7,853 bases of DNA from contig JAJZVJ010000095.1 in NCBI GenBank assembly GCA_021845705.1, positions 1-7,853 of the forward strand, in the 5' to 3' direction. This stretch comes from a bacterium (GTDB taxonomy: Bacteria; Elusimicrobiota; Elusimicrobia; Elusimicrobiales; UBA9959). The stretch's first letter is position 1. Each line of letters begins with the position of its first letter. This document shows positions 1 to 6,908 of this stretch, in pieces. The notes under the pieces were generated by a model. It had not been told where the DNA came from, did not search any database, and worked only from the letters and a program-made list of their open reading frames with translations. A program made the translations under genes and the position numbers.

Positions 1-451
1 CGTCCACCGGCAGCTTTATGATCTTTTCGGGATGGCTCTGGGCGAGTTCCTCTATGGACATCCCGCCTTCGGCGGAGGCTATAATGGAAGGGCAGGAGCC
101 TTTCCGGTCCATGACCACGGAGATATAGATCTCGCGGGCTATGTCGCAGGCTTCGTCCACCAGGACTTCCTCCACGGTGAGGGGCTTGCCCTGCGTCTGG
201 TGGGTGACCATCTTCATCCCGAGCATTTTCCCGGCCAGCTCGCGGGTTTCGGCGGGGGTTTTTCCCAGTTTTACGCCGCCGGCTTTGCCGCGGCCGCCGG
301 CCAGAACCTGGGCTTTTACCACCCAGGGCCCGGTCCCGTTCAGGTCCAGTTTGTCGGTGCTGTCCCCTATCCTTATGATCCCGCAGCGCTTCTGCATCGG
401 GATCCCGTAGCGGGCGAAAACGTCTTTGCCTTCATATTCAAGAAGTTTCAT
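1..451 (-). CDS. sucC: Succinyl-CoA synthetase (ADP-forming) beta subunit, N-terminal part, cut by the window edge
   Basis: The gene reads leftward from ATG at 451 and runs off the left edge, showing 150 codons of a protein usually near 390 residues. The N-terminus MKLLEYEGKDVFARYGIP is the classic SucC start. Residues 43-61 carry the ATP-grasp nucleotide-binding stretch, with K46 and the G53-R54-G55 loop at the same positions as in E. coli SucC. The segment around residues 94-130 (VEEVLVDEACDIAREIY, then ASAEGG) also follows the family closely. The enzyme interconverts succinyl-CoA, ADP and phosphate with succinate, CoA and ATP, working with the alpha subunit SucD in the cytoplasm. sucD probably lies beyond the edge. 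A GGAG Shine-Dalgarno (minus strand, 460-463) sits 8 bases before the ATG. The gene is head-to-head with korAB, which makes its substrate. Family assignment is firm; nucleotide preference (ADP or GDP) cannot be read here. Confidence 0.95.
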   Translation of the reverse strand, partial: MKLLEYEGKDVFARYGIPMQKRCGIIRIGDSTDKLDLNGTGPWVVKAQVLAGGRGKAGGVKLGKTPAETRELAGKMLGMKMVTHQTQGKPLTVEEVLVDEACDIAREIYISVVMDRKGSCPSIIASAEGGMSIEELAQSHPEKIIKLPVD

Positions 452-600
452 TTATATGTCTCCGTAGGAAATGGCGGTGCTGTTTGAACCTTGTACAATA
501 TAATTTGTAGTATAATTCTTGGCGTAAAGTCCAGCGGAAAACTGCCGGCGGCGACGGTTTAAAACCGGTCCACTTCAACCAAACGAGAGGTCCTAACCCA
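452..600. promoter_or_regulatory. Divergent sucC / korAB promoter region
   Basis: This 149-base gap between two head-to-head genes contains the most AT-rich stretch of the left half (about 491-520). On the plus strand it holds two perfect TATAAT hexamers, at 499-504 and 511-516. No good -35 box sits 17 bases before either; the best candidates (TTGAAC 484-489, TTGTAC 491-496) are wrongly spaced. On the minus strand TATACT (509-514) and TATATT (498-503) could serve sucC. A CGGTTT-A-AAACCG inverted repeat lies downstream at 555-567. A GAGAGG ribosome binding site at 585-590 serves korA. That the region drives both genes is inferred from position and composition; the exact promoters are not resolved. 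Confidence 0.5.
555..567. repeat. Small inverted repeat between promoter and korA, possible operator
   Basis: CGGTTT and AAACCG form perfect 6-base arms around one central A. The element lies in the korA leader, downstream of the twin TATAAT boxes and about 18 bases before the korA Shine-Dalgarno. Its position suits a repressor site, but an element this short can arise by chance. Confidence 0.3.
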
Positions 601-2460
601 ATGAACAACACTAAGAACAGCAGGAACGTATGTGTAAGCCAGCTCGACTCCGTTACGGTGCGTTTCGCGGGAGACTCCGGGGACGGCATCCAGCTGGTGG
701 GCAGCCAGTTCGCCAACGCCACGGCCATAGCCGGCAACGAGCTCAGCACCCTCCCGGATTACCCGGCCGAGATACGCTCTCCCGCCGGCACCCTGTCCGG
801 AGTGAGCGGCTACCAGATCAGTTTCGGCGACGAATCCGTGCTTACTCCCGGCAATAAGCCCGACGTCCTGATGGCCATGAACCCCGCGGCGCTCGCCGTG
901 AACCTGAAGAACATGGATAAAGGTTCGGTCATCATCACCAACTCCGACGCGTTCACTCCCGTCGGGCTTGAGAAAGCCGGCTACAAATCCAATCCGCTGG
1001 AGGACAACTCCCTCGCCAATTACCGCGTGATAGGCGTGCCGGTCAACACCCTCGCCGCCGCCGTGCTGAAGGATTCGACCCTTACCCCGGCGCAGGTGCT
1101 GAAGTGCAAGAATTTCTACCTGTTGGGCATACTTTACTGGATGTACGGCCTCCCGATGGAGGCCACGAAGGCCTGGATAAAGACCAAGTTCGGCAAGAAA
1201 TCCCCGGAGCTCGCGGCCGCCAACGCCCTGGTGCTGGAAGCCGGCTACGATTACGCCGAAACCACCGAGATCTTCGACGCGCGGTTCCAGCTGAAGAAGA
1301 GCCCGGTGGCCAAGGGCAAATACCGCAACCTGACCGGCAATGAAGCGGCCGCCTACGCTCTTATTACCGCGGCGAAGCTCCTCAAGAAGAAGCTGTTCTA
1401 CGGCTCCTATCCCATCACCCCGGCCACCGAGATACTACAGACCCTGGCGAAACACCGCGCCCAGGACGTGGTGGTGTTCCAGGCCGAGGACGAGATAGCG
1501 GCCATCTGCTCCTCCATAGGCGCCGCTTTCGCGGGCGAACTGTCCGCCACCGGCACCAGCGGGCCCGGGCTCTCCCTAAAATCCGAGGCGCTGGGCCTGG
1601 CGGTCATAGCGGAACTTCCCCTGGTGGTGGTGAATGTGCAGCGAGGCGGGCCCTCCACCGGCCTGCCCACTAAGACCGAGCAGTCCGACCTGCTGCAGGC
1701 CGTTTACGGGCGCCATGGGGAATCCCCCCTGGTGGTGCTGGCGGCTACCAGCCCCGCCGACTGCTTCGACACCACGCTCGAGGCCGCGCGCATAGCCGTA
1801 AAATATATGACGCCCGTGGTCGTACTTACCAACGCCTACCTGTCCAACGGCTCGGAGCCTTTCCGCATCCCGAAGCTGTCGGAACTGCCCAAGTTCGAGG
1901 TCAGCCCCCTACCGAAACCGGAAAATTATAAGTGCTTTATGCGCGACCCCGAAACGCTGGCCCGGCCCTGGACTTACCCTGGCCTAGCCGGCTACCAGTA
2001 CCGCGCCGGCGGCCTTGAAAAGCAGGACGTAGAGGGCAATATCAGCTATGACCCGCTTAACCACGAGGTTATGACCAAACTGCGCGCCGACAAGATAGCC
2101 CGCGTGGTAAAGGAGATCCCGGTCACCAAGATAAACGGCCCGGCCGAAGGCGACCTGCTGGTGGTAGGCTGGGGTTCCACCTACGGCGCGATCACCACCG
2201 CCGTCAGCGAGGCCCGCAAGGCGGGCGTTAAGGTTTCGTCCATCCACGTCAAGAACATCTTCCCCATGCCGCCGGACCTGGGCACCATAATGCGGCGCTT
2301 CCGCAAGGTGCTGGTGCCGGAAGAGAACTCCGGGCAGTTCCGGATGATGCTTCGCTCCGCGCATATGCTGGAGCCGCTCGGCCTTAACAAGGTGCAGGGC
2401 CAGCCGCTTAATTCCGACGAAGTCCTGTGCAAGATACAGGAAATCCTGAGGGGGAATTGA
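601..2460 (+). CDS. korA: 2-oxoacid:ferredoxin oxidoreductase, fused gamma-alpha subunit (2-oxoglutarate type likely)
   Basis: This 619-residue protein joins the two domains of the two-subunit oxidoreductase type. Residues about 18-200 are the gamma domain, with the glycine motif GDSGDGIQLVGSQFA at 24-38. Residues about 240-425 are the pyrimidine-binding alpha domain, with YPITPATE at 270-277, GTSGPGLSLKSEALG at 318-332 and RGGPSTGLPTKTEQSDL at 348-364. Residues about 515-615 form the C-terminal domain (VVGWGSTYGA, then IFPMPP). With KorB it oxidatively decarboxylates a 2-oxoacid to the acyl-CoA, reducing ferredoxin, or runs in reverse to fix CO2. 2-Oxoglutarate is the likely substrate because sucC is next door. 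Pyruvate or branched-chain oxoacids cannot be excluded by sequence alone. The ATG at 601 is supported by GAGAGG ten bases upstream. korB follows after 4 bases, so the two form an operon. No separate ferredoxin-like delta subunit is present in the window. Confidence 0.93.
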   Translation: MNNTKNSRNVCVSQLDSVTVRFAGDSGDGIQLVGSQFANATAIAGNELSTLPDYPAEIRSPAGTLSGVSGYQISFGDESVLTPGNKPDVLMAMNPAALAVNLKNMDKGSVIITNSDAFTPVGLEKAGYKSNPLEDNSLANYRVIGVPVNTLAAAVLKDSTLTPAQVLKCKNFYLLGILYWMYGLPMEATKAWIKTKFGKKSPELAAANALVLEAGYDYAETTEIFDARFQLKKSPVAKGKYRNLTGNEAAAYALITAAKLLKKKLFYGSYPITPATEILQTLAKHRAQDVVVFQAEDEIAAICSSIGAAFAGELSATGTSGPGLSLKSEALGLAVIAELPLVVVNVQRGGPSTGLPTKTEQSDLLQAVYGRHGESPLVVLAATSPADCFDTTLEAARIAVKYMTPVVVLTNAYLSNGSEPFRIPKLSELPKFEVSPLPKPENYKCFMRDPETLARPWTYPGLAGYQYRAGGLEKQDVEGNISYDPLNHEVMTKLRADKIARVVKEIPVTKINGPAEGDLLVVGWGSTYGAITTAVSEARKAGVKVSSIHVKNIFPMPPDLGTIMRRFRKVLVPEENSGQFRMMLRSAHMLEPLGLNKVQGQPLNSDEVLCKIQEILRGN

Positions 2461-2464
2461 CATC

Positions 2465-3478
2465 ATGGAAAATACAATGGAAAAAACCAAACTTACGCCT
2501 AAAGACTTCTCCTCGGGCCTGCCCGTAAAGTGGTGCCCCGGCTGCGGCGACTTCGCCATCCTCAGCATGCTGCAGAAGACGATGGCCAATATGGGCCTGC
2601 CGCTGGAGAAATACGCCGTAATTTCCGGCATAGGCTGCTCCAGCCGCTTCCCGTACTATGTGAGCACCTACGGGTTCCACTCCATCCACGGCCGCGCGCT
2701 CGCGGTGGCCACCGGGGTTAAGCTCTCCAACCCTGACCTGGCCGTGTGGGTGATAACCGGCGACGGCGACGGCATGTCCATAGGCGGCAACCACCTGATA
2801 CACACTATACGGCGCAATATCGGCCTTAAAGTGGTGCTGTTCAATAACCGCATCTACGGCCTGACCAAGGGCCAGTGCTCCCCTACCACCCTGCAGGGCG
2901 CGAAGACCAAAACCACCCCCGCCGGCTCGATAGATTATCCTTTCGACCCGACGCGGTTCGCGGTGGGGCTGGACTGCACTTTCGTGGCGCGCGGCATAGA
3001 CAACGATATCGCCGGAACTTCGGCCGTTCTGGAGCGGGCGGCCAAACACAAAGGCGCGGCCTTCGTTGAGGTGCTGCAGAAATGCGTGCCTTTCACCGAT
3101 AAAGAGTTCGACTCCCTGAAGGACCCCGCCACCAAGGAAGACCTGCTGCTCCGGGTGGAGCACGGCAAGCCGCTGGTATTCGGCAAGGATAAGAACAAGG
3201 GGATAGCGTTCCGCAATTTCCGCGCGGAAATAATAGAGTTCAAGGCCGGCTCCGTGCCGCCCGAAGTGGCCGTTTACGACGAGACCAACGCCGACATGGC
3301 CTACCTGGTGAGCGGGCTTGCCCACCCGGAATTTCCGACGCCCATCGGCGTGCTGAAAGCGGTCCGCAAGCCTGCGTACGAGGAGTTGTATTACGACCAG
3401 GTGAAAACCGTCGGCAATACCAAGGAGCACGAACTGGAAGCCCTGCTCGCCGGCCCCGACGCCTGGGAGATGAAGTAG
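2465..3478 (+). CDS. korB: 2-oxoacid:ferredoxin oxidoreductase, beta (thiamine diphosphate) subunit
   Basis: This 337-residue catalytic subunit binds thiamine diphosphate and one 4Fe-4S cluster. The cluster ligands are visible as C24 and C27 (WCPGCGDF), C58 (GIGCSSR) and C207 (LQKCVPF). Their spacing closely matches that of archaeal two-subunit enzymes. The diphosphate/Mg motif GDGDGMSIGGNH spans 99-110 and continues to NNRIYGLTKGQ at 127-137. The next residue is C138, where related proteins I recall usually have tyrosine. The protein has no extra ferredoxin domain, so electrons must pass to a free ferredoxin. The start at 2465 is preferred over the in-frame ATG at 2477, because GAGGGGG (2448-2454, inside the korA end) lies 10 bases before the former and 22 before the latter. 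The gene follows korA by 4 bases and ends just before a strong hairpin. Confidence 0.94.
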   Translation: MENTMEKTKLTPKDFSSGLPVKWCPGCGDFAILSMLQKTMANMGLPLEKYAVISGIGCSSRFPYYVSTYGFHSIHGRALAVATGVKLSNPDLAVWVITGDGDGMSIGGNHLIHTIRRNIGLKVVLFNNRIYGLTKGQCSPTTLQGAKTKTTPAGSIDYPFDPTRFAVGLDCTFVARGIDNDIAGTSAVLERAAKHKGAAFVEVLQKCVPFTDKEFDSLKDPATKEDLLLRVEHGKPLVFGKDKNKGIAFRNFRAEIIEFKAGSVPPEVAVYDETNADMAYLVSGLAHPEFPTPIGVLKAVRKPAYEELYYDQVKTVGNTKEHELEALLAGPDAWEMK

Positions 3479-3487
3479 GTCTAGAAG

Positions 3488-3499
3488 TTCCGCGCGGAA
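3488..3499. repeat. 12-base palindrome TTCCGCGCGGAA, intergenic copy (others at 3218-3229 and 3663-3674)
   Basis: A perfect 12-base palindrome lies between the korB stop and the terminator-like hairpin, overlapping the hairpin's left arm by two bases. Identical copies occur inside korB (3218-3229) and inside the acyl-CoA dehydrogenase gene (3663-3674). Both coding copies are read in the same frame as Phe-Arg-Ala-Glu, so codon habit may explain them. The intergenic copy has no coding explanation. Confidence 0.45.
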
Positions 3500-3527
3500 G
3501 AAGGCCCCGGCGAACCGGGGCCTTCTT
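3498..3527 (+). terminator. Strong hairpin after korB, intrinsic terminator or attenuator
   Basis: A perfect 13-base-pair stem (3498-3510 with 3515-3527) closes on a CGAA tetraloop. Its core is GGCCCCGG pairing with CCGGGGCC. The 3' side continues as GGTTTAAA, so the U-tract is short and interrupted. The hairpin begins 19 bases after the korB stop, as a rho-independent terminator would. However, the dehydrogenase ATG is only 27 bases beyond it, so partial read-through or attenuation is possible. The stem's left arm is A/G-rich at its foot and its right arm ends CCTTCTT, so the structure could also act as a terminator for transcripts from the opposite strand. Confidence 0.75.
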
Positions 3528-3554
3528 GGTTTAAAGCCTGGAAAAGAGGTGTTT

Positions 3555-4715
3555 ATGGATTTTGACCTGAACGAAGAACTGCGCCTGGTGCGGGATACGG
3601 CCGGGAGGTTCGCCGCCGAAGAAATAGCGCCGACGCTTGAGGAAGAGGAAAGGAAGGGCGAGTTCCGCGCGGAACGCGTGGCTAAGATGGGGGCCCTGGG
3701 TTTCTTTTCCTGCGGGCTGCCGGAGGAATTCGGCGGCAGCGGCATGGGCCTGCTGGCCTCGGTGCTGATGGCCGAGGAAATAGCCAAAGTGTCCGCATCC
3801 TGGCGCCTTCCCTTCAATATGCAGAACCTCGGGCCGGCCCTGACGGTGAACAAGTTCGGCACCGCGGAGCAGAAGAAAAAATATATCCCCGGCTGGGTGG
3901 CCGGGACCAGCCTGGGGTTCTTCGCCATGACCGAGGCCGGCACCGGGTCCGACGTGGCGGGCATGAAGACTTACGCGCTGGACAGGGGCGGCCACTGGGA
4001 GGTGCACGGGGGAAAGATGTGGATCTCGCAGGCCCAGGTGGGCGACGCGGGGCTCCTTTACGCCCTGACGGACAGGACGGCGGGCGCCAAGGGCATGACC
4101 GCTTTTATCATAGAACCTAAGAAGATGGCCGGCTGTTCCTCGCGCCCTATAGAGACCAAGCTGGGCCTGCACTGCGCCCCCACCGGGGAGTTCTCTTTCG
4201 ACGGGATGCGCGTCCCGAAGGAGAACGTGCTTGGCCATCCCGGCGAAGGCTTCCGCGTCTGCATGTGGCAGCTGAACCAGACGCGCCTTGGCTGCGCGGC
4301 CGGCGCGCTCGGGGTAGCCGGCGCGGCGCTGGACCTGGCGGTAAAATACGCCAACGAGCGCGTGCAGTTCGGCAAGCCGATAGCCAGCCACCAGCTGGTG
4401 CAGGGACAGATAGCGGACATGGCGGTAAGGCACCAGGCCGCGCAGCTGCTGGTCTACAAGGCCGCCTGGCTTAAGGACCAGGGCAAACCCAGCCAGTACG
4501 AGACCTCGGCCGCCAAATACGCCGCTTCCGAGGCGGCGGTGCACGCGGCCGGGGAATGCATGAAGATCTACGGTTCCTACGGTTTTTCCAGCGAGTACCC
4601 GGTGGAGCGGCTGTTCCGCGACTCCAAGTCGCTGCAGGTGGTGGAAGGGACTTCGAATATACAGAAACTGATAATTTCAGGAATGGCGCTTGGCCTGACG
4701 CCCAACCGTGAATAA
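3555..4715 (+). CDS. Acyl-CoA dehydrogenase, resembling glutaryl-CoA dehydrogenase-type members
   Basis: This 386-residue flavoprotein has the family's normal length and three-part fold. The FAD/substrate motif FAMTEAGTGSDVAG is at 123-136 and MWISQAQ at 155-161. The C-terminal helical domain contains ERVQFGKPI (268-276) and GSYGFSSEYPVERLFRD (340-356). The catalytic base is probably E364 in VVEGTSNIQ, the position used by medium-chain and glutaryl-CoA dehydrogenases. It oxidises an acyl-CoA to the 2-enoyl-CoA and passes electrons to electron-transfer flavoprotein, which is not encoded here. Segments such as APTGEFSFD and LNQTRL recall bacterial glutaryl-CoA dehydrogenases from memory; the true substrate is unproven. 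The ATG at 3555 is chosen because AGAGG (3545-3549) lies 5 bases upstream. An in-frame GTG at 3549 overlaps that site and is unlikely. No promoter fits between the hairpin and the ATG. The gene converges on the downstream minus-strand gene with an 18-base gap. Confidence 0.92.
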   Translation: MDFDLNEELRLVRDTAGRFAAEEIAPTLEEEERKGEFRAERVAKMGALGFFSCGLPEEFGGSGMGLLASVLMAEEIAKVSASWRLPFNMQNLGPALTVNKFGTAEQKKKYIPGWVAGTSLGFFAMTEAGTGSDVAGMKTYALDRGGHWEVHGGKMWISQAQVGDAGLLYALTDRTAGAKGMTAFIIEPKKMAGCSSRPIETKLGLHCAPTGEFSFDGMRVPKENVLGHPGEGFRVCMWQLNQTRLGCAAGALGVAGAALDLAVKYANERVQFGKPIASHQLVQGQIADMAVRHQAAQLLVYKAAWLKDQGKPSQYETSAAKYAASEAAVHAAGECMKIYGSYGFSSEYPVERLFRDSKSLQVVEGTSNIQKLIISGMALGLTPNRE

Positions 4716-4733
4716 GACCGCCGCGGCCCCCGG

Positions 4734-6803
4734 CTACTTGTGCTTCTTAACGTACTTTATGTGCCTGATGCTGGTTCCGGGAAAGTAGAAATCGAGTATG
4801 CCTTTGTAATCCATGTTGTACTTGCCGGCAAGGCCCGCCGCGCCGCTCTGGCACAGGCCGATGGCGTGGCCCCAGCCCCCGCCGTAGATCCAGTAATTCC
4901 TTATCTTGCCGTTCTTGAAGCGGTTTATCTCTATCTCGAACAGCGTGCTTTTAAGCGAGCTGAACCCGAGGATGTTGCGGATCAGGTGTTCCCTGGTGAT
5001 AGTGACGGTTTTCTTCTTTCCCACCAGCCTCAATGAATTCACGTTGCCGGAAGGGCTGCGCCTCAGCGGGATTATGTCGGTGATCTCTCCCACGGCGTAA
5101 TCCTTGTTCACGCGGAAGGTCATGTCCTTCTGCCTTATTATCTTCATCCAGCGGAATTCCGAAGAGCGGACGCGGCCCGGGTAATTGCAGTTGGCGTCCG
5201 GGTTGCCGGTCAGCCAGAGGTTGAAGTCCCAGGGGCCAAGCGGGTCTTCGTGTCTGCCCGGCGCTATGTCCGGCTTGGTCACCAGGTAGGGGGAATCGCC
5301 CCAGCCGGTCACTTCCTTCGAGGCCTGTATCCAGCCGCCGCAGTTGGAATGGTAAAAAGTATAAGCCGGGCGGCCGTGGTAGGTAAGTATCTCGCCTTCG
5401 GTGTCCACCACCGCGCGGTCGGTGGTGTTGGCCTCGATGGATTCGCCCTTGTAGGCCTGGCAGTGCTGCCCGTCGCAGAGATGGTAGCCCTCGGCTTTGT
5501 GTACGCCTCCGTGCGCGCGGCGGATAAGCACCTGGGTGCGGGCTATCACAGCCTGCGACTTAAGCGATTCATAGGGCCACTGGGGCGCCACTTCGCTGGG
5601 CACCACGCCCAGCAGGTAAAGTTCGGCGGCTATGACGTTCACCACGCCTATGCCCCGCCCGGCAATGGGGTAAAGTTCCATATAGCCGCGGTACTGCCGG
5701 TCGCCGCCCCTGAACCACGGGTTCTTTATCTTGGCGGAGGCTTCAAAAATGACGGAGCCTTCCGGTTTCGCCGGCTTGACCAGTATATGGCCGCTGAAGT
5801 GCCCGTAAACCGTGCCGTCGGGGCCTTTAAGCGTCACTTTCCCGTCCTCGTAAACGGCCGTCCAGGTCTCGTCCGGGGGGATTGTGGCGTAAACCTTGCC
5901 GCTGGCTTTGCCGGTAACGGTCATGCCTTCGAAGGATTTGATCTTAAGGAAGTTGTTCCTGCCCTGTTTGCCCGTATTGCCGGTTCCGATCCCTACTCTT
6001 ATCTTCACGGACGGAGAGAGCTTGGCCAGGGCGTCAAGAGGCGCCATGACCAGGGGCTTGGTTATCCTGAAAGGCGGGCGTATCTCTTCCGGCTGCTTGG
6101 TAAGTTTGCCCTCCAGAACCTTTATCATTTTGGAAGCTATAGGGTGGCCCGGGGCATAGTCCAGAACCCGGTAATACTCGTTCCAGGCCTCGTTGAACTT
6201 GCCCTGCCTGGCGTAGATCCCGGCCAGAGGCAGGCGGGCTTCCGTGAAGGAGGGGTCTTTGCGCAGGGCCTCTATCAGCGCTTTCTCCGCCTCGTCGCGC
6301 ATATTGAAATTCATATAGTTCCAGGCAAGAATATAGTCCACCCCCGCGAAGTCGGGGCGCAGCTGCCGGTACTTGTCCAGGTGTTCCAGTGTTTTCTCTT
6401 TTTCGTTCAGATTGGAATAGACGCTGGCGAGTCCGAGCTCGGCCCTGGCGTGCAGGGGCTGTATCTGTATCGCGGTCTCGAAAGCCGAGCGGGCGCCTTC
6501 ATAATCCGCCAGGTGGAAACGCAGCCAGCCCAGCTCGGAGTAGATGTCGGGGTTAAGCTGGTCGCGCTCCAGCGCCTGCACCAGGGCGCGGGCGGCCCTG
6601 CGGTAGAGGCCGGCCTGCTTAAGGCAGGCGGAGGCGTTCAGCAGCGGGGTGGGGTTGGCGGGGGAAGCGGCCGCGAGCGCCATATAGGCAGAGGCCGCTT
6701 TCTGCAGGTCTCCCTTCAGGTAAAGCTCATAGGCCGGCGACGCGCAGTATCCGGCGCCGGATTGCAAGAGGAGACATAATAGAATAAGATAAATACCGCG
6801 CAC
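4734..6803 (-). CDS. Secreted TPR-SpoIID/LytB domain protein, probable peptidoglycan lytic transglycosylase
   Basis: From the GTG at 6803 the protein has 689 residues. Residues 1-21 form a signal peptide (MRG, then a leucine-rich core, cleavage probably near QSGA or YCA). Residues about 22-225 are TPR-like helical repeats, for example YSELGWLRFHLADYEGARSAF. Residues about 265-680 are the SpoIID/LytB region. The catalytic glutamate is probably E404 in LLGVVPSEVAPQ, followed by LKSQAVIARTQVL. C443 and C448 (HLCDGQHCQAY), the NCGGW segment at 487-491, and GGGWGHAIGLCQSGAAGLAG at 641-660 are family hallmarks. SpoIID cleaves glycan strands lacking peptide stems during spore engulfment. Here it is probably an exported or periplasmic wall-remodelling enzyme whose TPR part binds partners. 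The start is uncertain. There is no in-frame ATG and no Shine-Dalgarno before 6803. A GTG at 6893 has a GGAAGG-like site upstream but would add 30 residues before the signal core. The longer form would be 4734-6893. Confidence 0.88.
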   Translation of the reverse strand: MRGIYLILLCLLLQSGAGYCASPAYELYLKGDLQKAASAYMALAAASPANPTPLLNASACLKQAGLYRRAARALVQALERDQLNPDIYSELGWLRFHLADYEGARSAFETAIQIQPLHARAELGLASVYSNLNEKEKTLEHLDKYRQLRPDFAGVDYILAWNYMNFNMRDEAEKALIEALRKDPSFTEARLPLAGIYARQGKFNEAWNEYYRVLDYAPGHPIASKMIKVLEGKLTKQPEEIRPPFRITKPLVMAPLDALAKLSPSVKIRVGIGTGNTGKQGRNNFLKIKSFEGMTVTGKASGKVYATIPPDETWTAVYEDGKVTLKGPDGTVYGHFSGHILVKPAKPEGSVIFEASAKIKNPWFRGGDRQYRGYMELYPIAGRGIGVVNVIAAELYLLGVVPSEVAPQWPYESLKSQAVIARTQVLIRRAHGGVHKAEGYHLCDGQHCQAYKGESIEANTTDRAVVDTEGEILTYHGRPAYTFYHSNCGGWIQASKEVTGWGDSPYLVTKPDIAPGRHEDPLGPWDFNLWLTGNPDANCNYPGRVRSSEFRWMKIIRQKDMTFRVNKDYAVGEITDIIPLRRSPSGNVNSLRLVGKKKTVTITREHLIRNILGFSSLKSTLFEIEINRFKNGKIRNYWIYGGGWGHAIGLCQSGAAGLAGKYNMDYKGILDFYFPGTSIRHIKYVKKHK

Positions 6804-6816
6804 GATATCATATCGT
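6802..6816. repeat. 15-base inverted repeat at the SpoIID gene start, possible operator
   Basis: ACGATATCATATCGT has perfect 7-base arms around one central base. It overlaps the proposed GTG start codon (6801-6803) and contains a minus-strand TATGAT hexamer (6807-6812). It sits in a locally AT-rich island within GC-rich DNA. A regulator site or promoter core is a reasonable reading. If it is the promoter, the SpoIID transcript would be nearly leaderless or would start elsewhere. Confidence 0.4.
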
Positions 6817-6908
6817 ATGAAATTATTAAGTGCAGGCGAATAGGGATGGGCTGCCGTGCGGGGCCGGAACGCAAAAACAGGGTCGGGACACACCGTGCCC
6901 GCCCTTCC

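Noticed and set aside
32..487. Plus-strand open frame of 151 codons at the left edge
   Set aside because: It is antisense to the sucC N-terminus, whose residues align with known SucC and which has its own ribosome site.
3549..3554. GTG at 3549 as the dehydrogenase start
   Set aside because: It overlaps the AGAGG ribosome site, which is correctly spaced for the ATG at 3555.
2408..3964. Minus-strand open frame of 518 codons
   Set aside because: It runs antisense across korB, the hairpin and part of the dehydrogenase gene. It has no domain motif, and crossing two well-supported genes marks it as a shadow.
3531..4544. Minus-strand open frame of 337 codons opposite the dehydrogenase gene
   Set aside because: The plus-strand acyl-CoA dehydrogenase is unmistakable. 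The antisense translation is Arg-, Gly- and His-rich without motifs.
5250..6779. Long plus-strand open frame of 509 codons opposite the SpoIID gene
   Set aside because: It is exactly antisense to a protein with clear SpoIID motifs and TPR repeats. Its translation is low-complexity, rich in Gly, Val, Ala and His, with no recognisable motif, as expected for a shadow in GC-rich DNA.
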